A stretch of 64,000 bases of DNA. Source: CAVVDT01 sp963747005 (GTDB taxonomy: Bacteria > Pseudomonadota > Alphaproteobacteria > Rhizobiales > Aestuariivirgaceae). Of the stretch, positions 51,336-60,742 are shown in pieces. Numbering within the stretch: position 1 is the stretch's first letter; each line of letters opens with the position of its first letter. Both the position numbers and the translations under genes were made by a program. The stretch lies in NCBI GenBank assembly GCA_963747005.1, contig CAVVDT010000015.1:1-64000 (forward strand), read 5' to 3'. The notes beneath the pieces were generated by a model that was not told where the DNA came from, did no database searches, and saw nothing but the letters and a program-made list of their open reading frames with translations.

Positions 51336-52876
51336 CCATTACTCGTCATCTCGCCGATGAGACGGCAACGGTCCGCCTGGGCGCCGAACTGGCACTGATG
51401 CTGGCTGTGGGCGATTGCGTTTGCCTCGAAGGCGACCTGGGCGCCGGCAAGACGACGCTGGCCCGCGCACTCATCCATGCCCTGTCGCCGGCCGACGCCG
51501 TGCCCGAAGTACCGAGCCCCACCTTCACTCTGGTGCAAACCTACGACGACACGCGCATCCCCGTTGCCCATTACGATTGCTATCGTTTGAAGGATGCCGG
51601 TGAAATCCTCGAGACCGGCCTGGAGGATGACCTCGATCTTCGTCTCGTCGTGATCGAATGGCCCGAGCGTATCGCGGCCTACCTGCCGGTCGAGCGACTG
51701 ACGATCAACCTCACCATCGAAGCTGAGGGACGTCGCGCCACCCTCACCGCGACCGGTGCGTTGGGCCAACGGCTGGCCCGCTTCGAAGCCATATCGCGCC
51801 TGCTCACCCGCAGCGGCTGGGGTGGCGCGAAGCGTGCCTTCCTCATGGGCGATGCCTCGACCAGACGCTATGAACGCCTCACCCGGTCGGACGGTGAAAC
51901 ATGTCTCTTGATGGACATGCCCGCCCGCCCCGACGGGCCGCCGCTCAGGGACGGAAAGTCCTACAGCCAGCTCGTCCACCTGGCCGAGGACTGCCGTGCC
52001 GTCCTCGCCGTCAATGGTGAACTGCTGCGCCGCGGCTATTCCGCCCCCGGGATCCTCGCCAGCGACGCCAAGACGGGGCTTCTTCTCATCGAGGATCTGG
52101 GCGAGCGGGTTTACGGCCGGCTGATCGTTGAAAAGGAAGACATTTCCGAGCCCATGCTGGCGGCTACCATGCTGCTGGCCGACATGGCGACCCGCACCTG
52201 GCCTGCCGAGGTGCCGTTGCCGGAGGGCGGCAGCCATCGCCTCATGCCGTATGACGCAGAGGCGCTGTTGACCGAAGCGGGCCTCCTCGTCGACTGGTTC
52301 TGGCCGCTGGCGACCGGTCAGCCGGCCGAGGCCGCCATTGCCTTGGCCTATGGCGAAGCCTGGAGGGCGGTGTTGCCGCTGGCGATGCCCGAAGCACCCG
52401 TATGGGTGTTGCGCGATTTCCATTCGCCCAATCTCATCTGGTTGCCCGAACGCGAGGGGCTGGCTCGGGTGGGGCTCATCGATACCCAGGACGCGGTTCT
52501 GGGTCATCCCGCCTATGATCTGGTCTCGCTGCTGCGCGATGCCCGGGTCGATATGCCGGAAGACGTGACGGCGGACTATTTCGACTATTATTGCGCCTTG
52601 CGCGCCGCCGATGACGAGGACTTCGATCCCGGCTCCCTCGAGGCCGCCTTCGCGGTGCTCGGTGCCCAGCGGGCCGCCAAGATCCTCGGCATCTTCGCAC
52701 GCCTGTCACGCCGCGATGGCAAGCATGGCTATCTGCGTCATCTGTCGCGGGTCTCGGGCCAGTTGGAGCAGGGCCTCGCCCATCCGGCCCTTGGCCCCGT
52801 TGCCGAGTGGTTTGAAGCGAATCTTCCCCGCGCCGTCCGCGATGCGGCCATTGCCAGGGTCACCGCCCGTTCATGA
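51332..52876 (+). CDS. TsaE-AmgK fusion: t6A ATPase plus cell-wall sugar kinase-like phosphotransferase
   Basis: A 514-residue fusion. Residues about 1-150 are TsaE, with Walker A GDLGAGKTTLARAL and PSPTFTLVQTYDD, the ATPase of the tRNA threonylcarbamoyl-adenosine complex. Residues about 165-510 are an aminoglycoside-phosphotransferase-fold kinase with LRDFHSPNLIWLP and GLIDTQDAVLGHPAYDLVSL. Fused to MurU's neighbour it corresponds to AmgK, which phosphorylates MurNAc or GlcNAc at C1 in peptidoglycan recycling. GTG at 51332 overlaps the sensor stop; its own stop overlaps murU. The fusion is common in alphaproteobacteria. Confidence 0.92.
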   Translation: MTITRHLADETATVRLGAELALMLAVGDCVCLEGDLGAGKTTLARALIHALSPADAVPEVPSPTFTLVQTYDDTRIPVAHYDCYRLKDAGEILETGLEDDLDLRLVVIEWPERIAAYLPVERLTINLTIEAEGRRATLTATGALGQRLARFEAISRLLTRSGWGGAKRAFLMGDASTRRYERLTRSDGETCLLMDMPARPDGPPLRDGKSYSQLVHLAEDCRAVLAVNGELLRRGYSAPGILASDAKTGLLLIEDLGERVYGRLIVEKEDISEPMLAATMLLADMATRTWPAEVPLPEGGSHRLMPYDAEALLTEAGLLVDWFWPLATGQPAEAAIALAYGEAWRAVLPLAMPEAPVWVLRDFHSPNLIWLPEREGLARVGLIDTQDAVLGHPAYDLVSLLRDARVDMPEDVTADYFDYYCALRAADDEDFDPGSLEAAFAVLGAQRAAKILGIFARLSRRDGKHGYLRHLSRVSGQLEQGLAHPALGPVAEWFEANLPRAVRDAAIARVTARS

Positions 52877-53613
52877 GCCAGCACGCGAAGATATCGACCC
52901 GCAAGGCCGGCCGTCACGCCATGATCCTTGCCGCCGGTATCGGCAAGCGCATGCGGCCGCTTACGCTCACCCGCCCCAAGCCAATGGTCGAAGTGGCGGG
53001 CAAGCCCATCATCGCCTATGCCGTCGATCGTCTGCGGGCCGCCGGCATCGAGGAGGCGGTTATCAATGTCCACTATCTGCCCGAGGCGATGGAGCGCTGG
53101 GCGGCCGGCATCGCCTCACCCCGCCTCGTCATCTCCGATGAGCGCGACTGCCTGCTCGATACCGGCGGCGGCGTAAAGCGGGCCTTGCCGCTTCTGGGGC
53201 GCGCGCCGTTCTTCGTGCTCAATGGCGATTCCTTGTGGATGGAAAGCGCCCGGCCGGCACTGGAGCGCCTGCGGGCAGCCTGGGACGGGCGGCGCATGGA
53301 TTGCCTGCTGCTGCTCGCCGCTATGACCTCGGCAGTGGGTTTCGGCGGCGCGGGCGACTTCCGTATGGCGCCGGATGGTCGGCTGGAGCGGCGCCCCGAA
53401 GGCGGAATTGCGCCATTTGTCTTCGCAGGATGCTATCTTGTGCATCCGCGCCTGTTTGCCGATTCGCCCGAAGGGTCATTTTCCATGAACCTCTTGTGGG
53501 ACCAGGCGTTGGCGAAGGGCCGGCTCTACGGCCTCAGGCATGACAGTACGTGGATTCATGTGGGCACGCCCGATGCCGTCGCGCTCGCCGAGGAGGCGCT
53601 GGCGGGGTCCTGA
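52873..53613 (+). CDS. murU: MurU-like N-acetylmuramate alpha-1-phosphate uridylyltransferase
   Basis: A 246-residue nucleotidyltransferase. The nucleotide-binding motif LAAGIGKRMRPLTLTRPKPM is at about 18-37, VEVAGKPIIAYAVDRL follows, and FVLNGDSLWM has the metal-binding Asp. It would form UDP-MurNAc from MurNAc 1-phosphate made by the AmgK part of the preceding gene, bypassing fosfomycin-sensitive MurA/MurB. The substrate is inferred from the AmgK neighbour; a different hexose-1-phosphate is possible. Start overlaps the previous stop. Confidence 0.85.
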   Translation: MSQHAKISTRKAGRHAMILAAGIGKRMRPLTLTRPKPMVEVAGKPIIAYAVDRLRAAGIEEAVINVHYLPEAMERWAAGIASPRLVISDERDCLLDTGGGVKRALPLLGRAPFFVLNGDSLWMESARPALERLRAAWDGRRMDCLLLLAAMTSAVGFGGAGDFRMAPDGRLERRPEGGIAPFVFAGCYLVHPRLFADSPEGSFSMNLLWDQALAKGRLYGLRHDSTWIHVGTPDAVALAEEALAGS

Positions 53614-53631
53614 CCCTGGAAGGAGGCAAGG

Positions 53632-56600
53632 ATGTCCAGGGGCACACCATCGGGACCGCCCGAGCCACCGCGCGTCTTCACCGTGCCGCCCGACGTGGCG
53701 TTCCTGCCGCACCTGGCGGAGGCCATTCTGGCCGGCGACCTGCCGGTGCCGGGCGGGCGACCGCCAGCGCCTGAGGACTTGCCCAGGTGGACCATTCTGG
53801 TGCCCACCCGGCGTGCCGCCCGCACGCTGGCCACGGCCTTCCTGGAAGCGGCCGGCTGTCCAGCTATGCTGCTGCCGCGCATCCGCCCGCTGGGCGATGT
53901 GGACGAAGAGGACCTCCTCATCGAAGTGGAAGGCTGGCCCGGCTTGGACGTGGCGCTGCCGCCTGCCATGCCGGGGATAGAGCGCGAATTCCGCCTTGCC
54001 CGCCTCATCCTCGACTGGTCGCAAGTCCACCCCGGCGAGCCGCTGGCGCAGACCCTGGCCGGTGCCCGCGCCCGCGCCTTCGCGCTCGCCCGTTCTCTTG
54101 CCGAACTCATCGAAAGCTTCGAGACCGAAGGCATCGGCATCGATCGGATCGCCGCGCTGTTCGACCTCGACCTGCCGCGCCACCGTGAGATGGTGCTGGA
54201 TTTCCTCGCCATCGTGCAAGTCGAGTTGCCCGCCGTGATGTCGGCCTGCGGCATGATCGGCGAAAAGGAACACCGCTCACGCCTCATCGCCGCCGAAGCC
54301 CAGCGCCTTGAAAGCACCCCTGCGGACTATCCCATCATCGCGGCGGGATCGACCGGCTCAATCCCCTCAACGGCCCGGCTGCTCGCCGCCGTTGCGCGCC
54401 TGCCGCTCGGCGCCGTGGTGCTGCCGGGGCTCGATCAGGAACTCGATGCCAAAAGCTGGCAGGCGCTCTCCCAGCAGCACCCGCAATTCGGTCTGAGGCA
54501 ATTGCTTGCCGCCATCGGGATCGAACGCGATGCGGTGCGCGCCCTGCCCGGCCTGTCGCGCTCGCCGGCCGGCGAGGCCCGTGCCCGCCTCGCCAGCGAG
54601 ATCATGCGTCCGGCGGAAACCTCCGAGCGCTGGGTCGGCCTGGTGCAGCGGCGCGAAGAGCTGCGGGCCGCCGTCGACGGGCTTACGCTCATCGAAGCCG
54701 CCGACCAGCGGAGCGAAGCGCAGGTGATTGCACTCGCCCTGAGGCGTGTGCTGGAGACGCCGGGCGAGACCGCCGCGTTGGTAACGCCGGACCGCGAACT
54801 GGCCCGCCGGGTGAAGGGCGAGCTTGCGCGCTGGGGTGTCGGTGTCGACGATTCGGCCGGCGAGCCGCTCGGTCTTACCCCCGCCGGCCAGTTCGCCCTC
54901 GCCGTCATCGATGCCGCCAGCCCCGTGGCGAGTCCCGTCGACCTGATGGCCCTGCTCGATCATCGCCTTGCCTGTTTCGGTGTACCGCGTGCCGAGACGG
55001 CCGGCGCGGCCCGCGATCTCGACGTGCTGCTGCGGGGGCAGGCCGGTCTGCATGGGCATGCATCGATCCTAGCGGCGGTGCGTGGTGAGCGGACAGCGGA
55101 CTGGCAGCGCCACGGACATCCGGCGCAACGCCACATGGGCGCCGATGCATTTGCGGCCGCAGCAGGACTTGGCGGCGCGTTGGAGGTGGTGCTAGCGGGG
55201 CTCGGCGATGTCCTCGGGACCAGTGACCTGCGCGCCCTCGATGACCTTTTTACCCTGCATCTGACGGCGCTCGAAGCCGTCCATGCCGATGGCGCGGACG
55301 ATCAGGGCACATCCCTGTGGTCGGGCGAAGACGGTGAGGCGCTGGCACAACTGTTCGTGACACTGCGCCAGCATGCCCAGGCCTGTCCGCCGATCACGGC
55401 GGCGGACTATCGCGATCTCATCGCCCAGATGCTGGCACGCGTGCCGGTGCGGCGGCGGTCGATCGAGCATCCGCGCCTTGCCATTCTGGGGTTGCTGGAA
55501 GCCCGCCTCGTGCGGCCCGATGTGGTCATCCTCGGGGGTCTGACGGAAGGAGGCTGGCCCGGTGAAGCGGCGGCCGATCCGTGGCTCAACCGGCCGCAGC
55601 GCGCCCGCATCCATCTGCCGTTGCCGGAGCGCCGCATCGGCCTTCAGGCCCATGACTTCGCGCAAGGGCTGTGCGCCAGGCGAGTGATCATGACGCGGGC
55701 GGCACGCCGTGCCGATGCCCCCGCCAATCCCTCGCGCTGGCTGGTGCGCCTCAAGGTGCTGATAGCCGCCGCCGGCCTCGAAGACGACCTGGCCGGCGCC
55801 ACCCCGTGGCTGGCATGGGCAGAGGGTCTTGACCGACCGAATGGGGTCCGCCCTGTCGCGTGGCCGGTCCCCCGTCCGCCGGTGGACGCCCGGCCACTCT
55901 CCCTGTCGGTCACCCGCATCGATGATCTCGCCAATGATCCCTACCGGATTTTTGCGCGCTCGATCCTCGGGCTTTTCCCGCTCGATCCCCTGATCAAGCC
56001 GGTCGGTGCCGCCGAGCGCGGCACACTCATCCATGCGGCTCTGAGTGCCTTCGTGCGCGATCATCCAAGCGTGCTGGGGTCGGATGCGGCCGACCTGCTG
56101 ATGGCGGAGTTCGAACGCCAGCTCGCCGCCACCGTCGCTGACGAAGCCCTTGCCGCCATGTTGCGTCCGCGGCTTCAGCGCATCGCCCGATGGTTCATCG
56201 AACAGGAAGCCGATCTGCGCGCCGATGCGGTGCGCCAGTTCACCGAGATCACGGGGCGCACGGAGATCGACGTCGCGGGCAGGCGCTACGGTCTCACCGC
56301 CAGGGCTGATCGCATCGACATCTGCGCTGATGGCAGCGCCCGCCTCATCGACTACAAGTCCGGCAGCGTGCCATCGCTCAATGCCGGGGCCCAGAGCTAC
56401 AGCCGGCAACTCGATCTGGAAGCCGCCATGATCGCTGCGGGGGGCTTCGATGGCGTGGGGGCAAGGCCGGTGCGCGAGATGGGCTACATGGCCCTCAAGG
56501 GCAGCTTCGAGGCGGGCGAATGGAAGCCGAAGACCGCGGAGATCGAAGCATCCGCTACTCAGGCGCTGGCCGAGTGCGAGCACCTGCTTGCCGATTTCGC

Positions 56601-56730
56601 CGATCCCGAAACGCCCTATATCGCCACCGACTGGTCCGACACACCGAAGCTGGAACGCGATTACGGCCAGCTCGCGCGCTGGCGCGAATGGGGCCAGGCG
56701 CGCGGCCGCCAGGTGCCGGGCGATGACTGA
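53632..56730 (+). CDS. addB: Double-strand break repair protein AddB
   Basis: A 1032-residue subunit of the AddAB helicase-nuclease that processes double-strand breaks for RecA. The alphaproteobacterial AddB N-terminus (PRVFTVPPDVAFLPHLAEAI) has lost a canonical helicase Walker A. The PDDEXK nuclease is near the C-terminus: ADRIDICADGSARLIDYKSG, with Asp and Lys of the catalytic motif. AAGGAGG lies before the ATG at 53632. It overlaps addA by eight bases. Confidence 0.95.
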   Translation: MSRGTPSGPPEPPRVFTVPPDVAFLPHLAEAILAGDLPVPGGRPPAPEDLPRWTILVPTRRAARTLATAFLEAAGCPAMLLPRIRPLGDVDEEDLLIEVEGWPGLDVALPPAMPGIEREFRLARLILDWSQVHPGEPLAQTLAGARARAFALARSLAELIESFETEGIGIDRIAALFDLDLPRHREMVLDFLAIVQVELPAVMSACGMIGEKEHRSRLIAAEAQRLESTPADYPIIAAGSTGSIPSTARLLAAVARLPLGAVVLPGLDQELDAKSWQALSQQHPQFGLRQLLAAIGIERDAVRALPGLSRSPAGEARARLASEIMRPAETSERWVGLVQRREELRAAVDGLTLIEAADQRSEAQVIALALRRVLETPGETAALVTPDRELARRVKGELARWGVGVDDSAGEPLGLTPAGQFALAVIDAASPVASPVDLMALLDHRLACFGVPRAETAGAARDLDVLLRGQAGLHGHASILAAVRGERTADWQRHGHPAQRHMGADAFAAAAGLGGALEVVLAGLGDVLGTSDLRALDDLFTLHLTALEAVHADGADDQGTSLWSGEDGEALAQLFVTLRQHAQACPPITAADYRDLIAQMLARVPVRRRSIEHPRLAILGLLEARLVRPDVVILGGLTEGGWPGEAAADPWLNRPQRARIHLPLPERRIGLQAHDFAQGLCARRVIMTRAARRADAPANPSRWLVRLKVLIAAAGLEDDLAGATPWLAWAEGLDRPNGVRPVAWPVPRPPVDARPLSLSVTRIDDLANDPYRIFARSILGLFPLDPLIKPVGAAERGTLIHAALSAFVRDHPSVLGSDAADLLMAEFERQLAATVADEALAAMLRPRLQRIARWFIEQEADLRADAVRQFTEITGRTEIDVAGRRYGLTARADRIDICADGSARLIDYKSGSVPSLNAGAQSYSRQLDLEAAMIAAGGFDGVGARPVREMGYMALKGSFEAGEWKPKTAEIEASATQALAECEHLLADFADPETPYIATDWSDTPKLERDYGQLARWREWGQARGRQVPGDD

Positions 56731-59700
56731 TGCGCGCGCCATCGCCGGCCGGGTGCAGGCTGCAGCCTCCGACCCGGCCGTCTCGGCCTGGGTCTCGGCC
56801 AATGCCGGCACCGGCAAGACCCATGTACTGGTCAACCGCATCATCCGCCTGATGCTCGATGGCGCCGCACCCGAACGCATCCTCTGCCTCACCTTCACCC
56901 GCGCCGCCGCTGCCGAGATGTCGTCGCGGCTGGTCGAGGCGCTGGGCAGGTGGATAGCCCTTGACGACGATACGCTTGAGGGCGAGATCGCCACCATCAC
57001 CGGCGGGCGCGCGGTGGCTGACCTTACCAGCGCGCGGCGCTTGTTCGCCCGGGCGCTGGAGACGCCCGGCGGTCTCAATGTGCAGACCATCCACGCCTTT
57101 TGCGAGCGCCTGTTGCAGCGTTTTCCGGTGGAGGCGGGCGTCACGCCGGGCTTTTCGGTGCTGGAACCGACGACGGCCAAGGCGGCGCTGGTGGCAGCGC
57201 GTTCGGCGGTACTGGGGGGTGCCGACGGCGACGGTGAAATCGTCGGGTTGGTGGACACGCTCGCATTGCATCTCGGGCTCGATGACCTGACTGACCTGCT
57301 GGGCAACCTGATCGACGAACGTGGCCGGCTGGGCGGGGCGCTCGACAGCGAAGCGGCGGTGGAGGCGACGCTTCAGCGGCTGGCTTCTGTCCTCGGCCTT
57401 CAGCCCGACGGCACCGTCCCTGATCCGGCATCCGACCTGGCGGCCGCCATGGGCGTGGAAGAAATGCACGGCATTGCCGAGCGGATGGCCGGAAGCGACA
57501 AGGCGACCGACCGCAAGACCGTCGATGCATTGCGAGATGCAATCGCCGCGCCTGATGGCGTCGCGCGCCTTGCCGCCCTTGCCGCCAAGTTTGTCAAGGC
57601 CAACGGTGAACCAGTCGCCGACAGCACGTTGTGCACGGCAGCCATGGGAGAGCATCGCGAACGGCTGGCCCGATTGCGCGATGAGGTTGCCCGTCTTGCC
57701 GATTTGCACAAGGGCGCTGGAATTCTGGCAGCGACGTCGGCGTTGCTCCGGCTGGGGCGCCGGGTGATGGCGCGCTACGAGCATGAAAAGCGGCAACTGG
57801 CGGGCTATGACTATGACGACCTCATCGCCCGCACCCTCGGCCTGCTCTCGGAATCGTCCGGCGCCCAATGGGTGCTCTACAAGCTCGACGGCGGCCTCGA
57901 CCACATTCTCATCGACGAAGCCCAGGACACCAGCCCCGACCAGTGGGAGATCGTGCGGCTTTTGGCCGATGAGTTCTTCGCCGGGGAAGGCTCGCGCGAC
58001 GGGCTGGTGCGCACCGTCTTCGCGGTTGGCGACAAGAAGCAGTCGATCTTTTCCTTCCAGGGCGCCGATCCGGCCCTGTTCGACAGGATGCGTGATTATT
58101 TTTCCGGCAAGGTGGCCGCCGCCGGTGCGGATTTCACTGCCATGCCGCTTGAGACCTCCTTCCGTTCGGTCGATGCCGTTCTCTCTTCGGTCGATGCGGT
58201 TTTCAATCATGGCCCCGCCGCCGATGGCGTGAGGACGGCGCCTGGCGAAGTGATGGTGCATCAGGCGATCCGCGCCGGCGAGCCCGGCCTCGTCGAGATC
58301 TGGCCGGTCGAACGGCCGCCGGCGGCAAACGCCGAAGAGCCGCCATCGTTGCCCCGGCGCAAACCCCCGGACGCGCGCCGCCGGTCGGCTGAACTGATTG
58401 CCACAACCGTTGAAGGGTGGTGGCGGGACCGGGTGCCGCTGATGCCGGGCGGGCCCCCCATCCGGCCGCGCGATGTCCTCATTCTGGTGCGCCAGCGCCC
58501 CTTCATCATGCCGAGTCTCGTCAAGGCGCTGAAGGAGCGGGGCGTGCCGGTCGCCGGCCCCGACCGGCTCGACCTGGCCGATCATGTGGCGGTCAGGGAT
58601 CTGGTGTCGCTCGGCCGCTTCGTGTTGCAGCCGGGCGATGATCTGGCGCTGGCCGAAACGCTGAAGAGTCCACTACTCGCCCGTGACGACGGCCATCCCA
58701 TCGAAGACGGCGACCTCTTCACCATAGCCCATGACCGCGGCAAGGAGAGCTTGTGGACCGCCCTGCAACGCAATGTCGTCGGCGGCGCGTCCTATAGCGA
58801 GGCGGTGAAGCGGCTTCAGACCTGGCAAGTGAAGGCGGCATCGGCAACGGCGGGCGCCTTCTATCAGGACGTGCTGGCCGCCGGTGGCGGCTTGAAGGCC
58901 CTTCAGGGCCGTCTCGGCAACGACGCCGTCGATGCGGTCGAGAACTTTCTTCAGCTCGCCTTCGCCATGCCGCGTGAAAAGGTGCAGTCGCTGCGCGAAT
59001 TCCTCGATGCCCCCGGCGGTCTCGATCAGGAGTTCAAGCGCGACATGGGCGAGGCCGCGGGCGAGGTGCGCATCATGACGGTGCATGGCGCCAAGGGCCT
59101 GCAGGCGCCCATCGTCATCCTTGCCGACGCCGCACCGACGCCTGACCGGAGCCGCAACCCGGGCCTGAAGCTGTTGTCGATGGGCGATGAACCGCCTCTG
59201 CCGGTCTGGCAGCTCAAGGCAAGCCTGTGTCCCAAGGTGTTGACGCAACGGCTTGCCCAAAACGATGACCGTGCGCTGGAGGAATACAATCGCCTGCTCT
59301 ATGTCGCCATGACACGGGCGCGTGACCGTCTCTATGTCGCCGGTGCCGTCACCGCGAGGCAGCGCTACGAAGGCTCATGGCACGAAATGGTGAGCGCAGC
59401 GCTTGCGCCTCGGGCTGTCGAGGTCACGCTGACCGACGGTCGCCAGGCCCTGCGCATCGAGGACCCGGGCACGCTGGCAGCCAGCGCGGAGCCCCCGGCG
59501 GCGCCGCCACTGCCACCTGTGCCGCTTCCCGACTGGGCACTTGCGGCGCCGGCCCGCCATGAGACGGCGCGCCCCTGGGTCAGCCCCTCGGCCATTCGCG
59601 CCCGCCTGCGGCCTGAAGCGGCATCCTCGTCAGAGCGCATCGCCTCGCCGCTCGCCGGCGATGGTGAATGGCGCTTCCGCCGCGGCCGGCTGGTGCATCG

Positions 59701-60184
59701 CCTGTTGCAGATCCTCCCCGACCAGCCGGGCGATGCCCGCCGGGCGACGGCGGAGCGGTTTCTCGCCCACGCCGCCCCGGAGATGCCGCCCGCCCGCCAT
59801 GAGGCCCTCATCGCCGAGGTCCTGGATGTCATGGCGGCACCCGCCATCGCCGCGTTGTTTGGGCCCGGCAGCCTTGCCGAAGTGCCGCTGGTGGCCGAGA
59901 TCGATCATCCAGCACTCGGCAAATTCATGGTGTCGGGACGGCTCGACCGCATCGCCGTTCGCGAAGCTGAGGTGCTGATCGCCGACTACAAGACCAATCG
60001 CCCGGTGCCGGTCGAGCCGGAAGAGGCCGATCCCGCCCACATCGCCCAGCTCGCCGCCTACGGCGCCGGCCTCGAGACCATCTATCCCGGCCGCAGGATA
60101 CGAGCATTCCTCGTCTATACTGACGGCCCGCACAGCATGGAATTACCTGAAACAGTGCTGCGGGCGGCCTTGACCGAAGGGTGA
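56723..60184 (+). CDS. addA: Double-strand break repair helicase AddA
   Basis: A 1153-residue UvrD-type helicase and nuclease. Walker A ANAGTGKTHVLVNRI is near residues 26-40, Walker B HILIDEAQDTSPDQWEIV near 395, motif VFAVGDKKQSIFSFQG, and motif VI LYVAMTRARDRLYVAG. The C-terminal PDDEXK nuclease reads GRLDRIAVREAEVLIADYKT. I start at ATG 56723 inside the addB end, since the frame open further upstream is the shadow of addB. AddA and AddB together replace RecBCD. Confidence 0.96.
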   Translation: MTDARAIAGRVQAAASDPAVSAWVSANAGTGKTHVLVNRIIRLMLDGAAPERILCLTFTRAAAAEMSSRLVEALGRWIALDDDTLEGEIATITGGRAVADLTSARRLFARALETPGGLNVQTIHAFCERLLQRFPVEAGVTPGFSVLEPTTAKAALVAARSAVLGGADGDGEIVGLVDTLALHLGLDDLTDLLGNLIDERGRLGGALDSEAAVEATLQRLASVLGLQPDGTVPDPASDLAAAMGVEEMHGIAERMAGSDKATDRKTVDALRDAIAAPDGVARLAALAAKFVKANGEPVADSTLCTAAMGEHRERLARLRDEVARLADLHKGAGILAATSALLRLGRRVMARYEHEKRQLAGYDYDDLIARTLGLLSESSGAQWVLYKLDGGLDHILIDEAQDTSPDQWEIVRLLADEFFAGEGSRDGLVRTVFAVGDKKQSIFSFQGADPALFDRMRDYFSGKVAAAGADFTAMPLETSFRSVDAVLSSVDAVFNHGPAADGVRTAPGEVMVHQAIRAGEPGLVEIWPVERPPAANAEEPPSLPRRKPPDARRRSAELIATTVEGWWRDRVPLMPGGPPIRPRDVLILVRQRPFIMPSLVKALKERGVPVAGPDRLDLADHVAVRDLVSLGRFVLQPGDDLALAETLKSPLLARDDGHPIEDGDLFTIAHDRGKESLWTALQRNVVGGASYSEAVKRLQTWQVKAASATAGAFYQDVLAAGGGLKALQGRLGNDAVDAVENFLQLAFAMPREKVQSLREFLDAPGGLDQEFKRDMGEAAGEVRIMTVHGAKGLQAPIVILADAAPTPDRSRNPGLKLLSMGDEPPLPVWQLKASLCPKVLTQRLAQNDDRALEEYNRLLYVAMTRARDRLYVAGAVTARQRYEGSWHEMVSAALAPRAVEVTLTDGRQALRIEDPGTLAASAEPPAAPPLPPVPLPDWALAAPARHETARPWVSPSAIRARLRPEAASSSERIASPLAGDGEWRFRRGRLVHRLLQILPDQPGDARRATAERFLAHAAPEMPPARHEALIAEVLDVMAAPAIAALFGPGSLAEVPLVAEIDHPALGKFMVSGRLDRIAVREAEVLIADYKTNRPVPVEPEEADPAHIAQLAAYGAGLETIYPGRRIRAFLVYTDGPHSMELPETVLRAALTEG

Positions 60185-60263
60185 CGGCTTCCTACCTTTC
60201 AGCCCACTGAAACGATTCCTCCGGCCCCAAAACGGCCGGTTCACATGAGAAAGGCCTTTTCAC

Positions 60264-60584
60264 ATGACCACGCACAAGGTATCCGACAGCGCATTCGAGG
60301 CCGAGGTTCTGAAGGCCGACGGGCCGGTTATCGTCGACTTCTGGGCCGAATGGTGCGGGCCGTGCAAGATGATCGCCCCGGCGCTGGAGGAAATTGCCAG
60401 CGAGATGGACGGTCGCGTCAAGGTGGTGAAGATCAATATCGACGAGAACCCATCGACCCCCTCGCGCTATGGCGTGCGCGGCATCCCGACCCTGATGATC
60501 TTCAAGGGCGGCGAGGTGGCCGGCACCCAGGTCGGCGCCAACCCCAAGGGCAAGATCGTCGACTGGATCGAGCGCTCGATCTGA
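60264..60584 (+). CDS. trxA: Thioredoxin
   Basis: A 106-residue cytosolic thioredoxin with active site WCGPC (Cys31, Cys34) in VDFWAEWCGPCKMIAP and the cis-Pro loop RGIPTLMIFKGG. Length and motifs are those of TrxA. It follows addA by 79 bases; this addA-trxA pairing is common in alphaproteobacteria. It reduces protein disulfides with electrons from thioredoxin reductase. Confidence 0.96.
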   Translation: MTTHKVSDSAFEAEVLKADGPVIVDFWAEWCGPCKMIAPALEEIASEMDGRVKVVKINIDENPSTPSRYGVRGIPTLMIFKGGEVAGTQVGANPKGKIVDWIERSI

Positions 60585-60619
60585 CAGCCCCGGGGCCCTT
60601 GCGCCTGACCCCGTTCTGA

Positions 60620-60707
60620 CGTCATGGCCGTGCTTGACACGGCTATCCTTTCCGCGGCTGCCGTGACAGGGGTGAAAAGGATGCGCGGGTCGCGCCCGCG
60701 CATGACG
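60620..60707. repeat. Inverted pair of REP-like palindromes between trxA and folC
   Basis: CGTCATGGCCGTGCTTGACACGGCTATCC at 60620-60648 is one unit; the second, at 60679-60707, runs the other way, starting GGATGCGCGGG and ending CGCGCATGACG. Each is a palindrome with the CGTCATG...ATCC ends of the alphaproteobacterial REP family. Facing each other they resemble a BIME. They lie between convergent genes and could end both transcripts. Confidence 0.65.
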
Positions 60708-60742
60708 GAGCCGAGGCTAACGGCTTCCGGTATGGGCGTTCT

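Noticed and set aside
56555..58585. A 676-codon minus-strand open frame opposite addA
   Set aside because: Antisense of a clear AddA coding region with helicase motifs on the plus strand.
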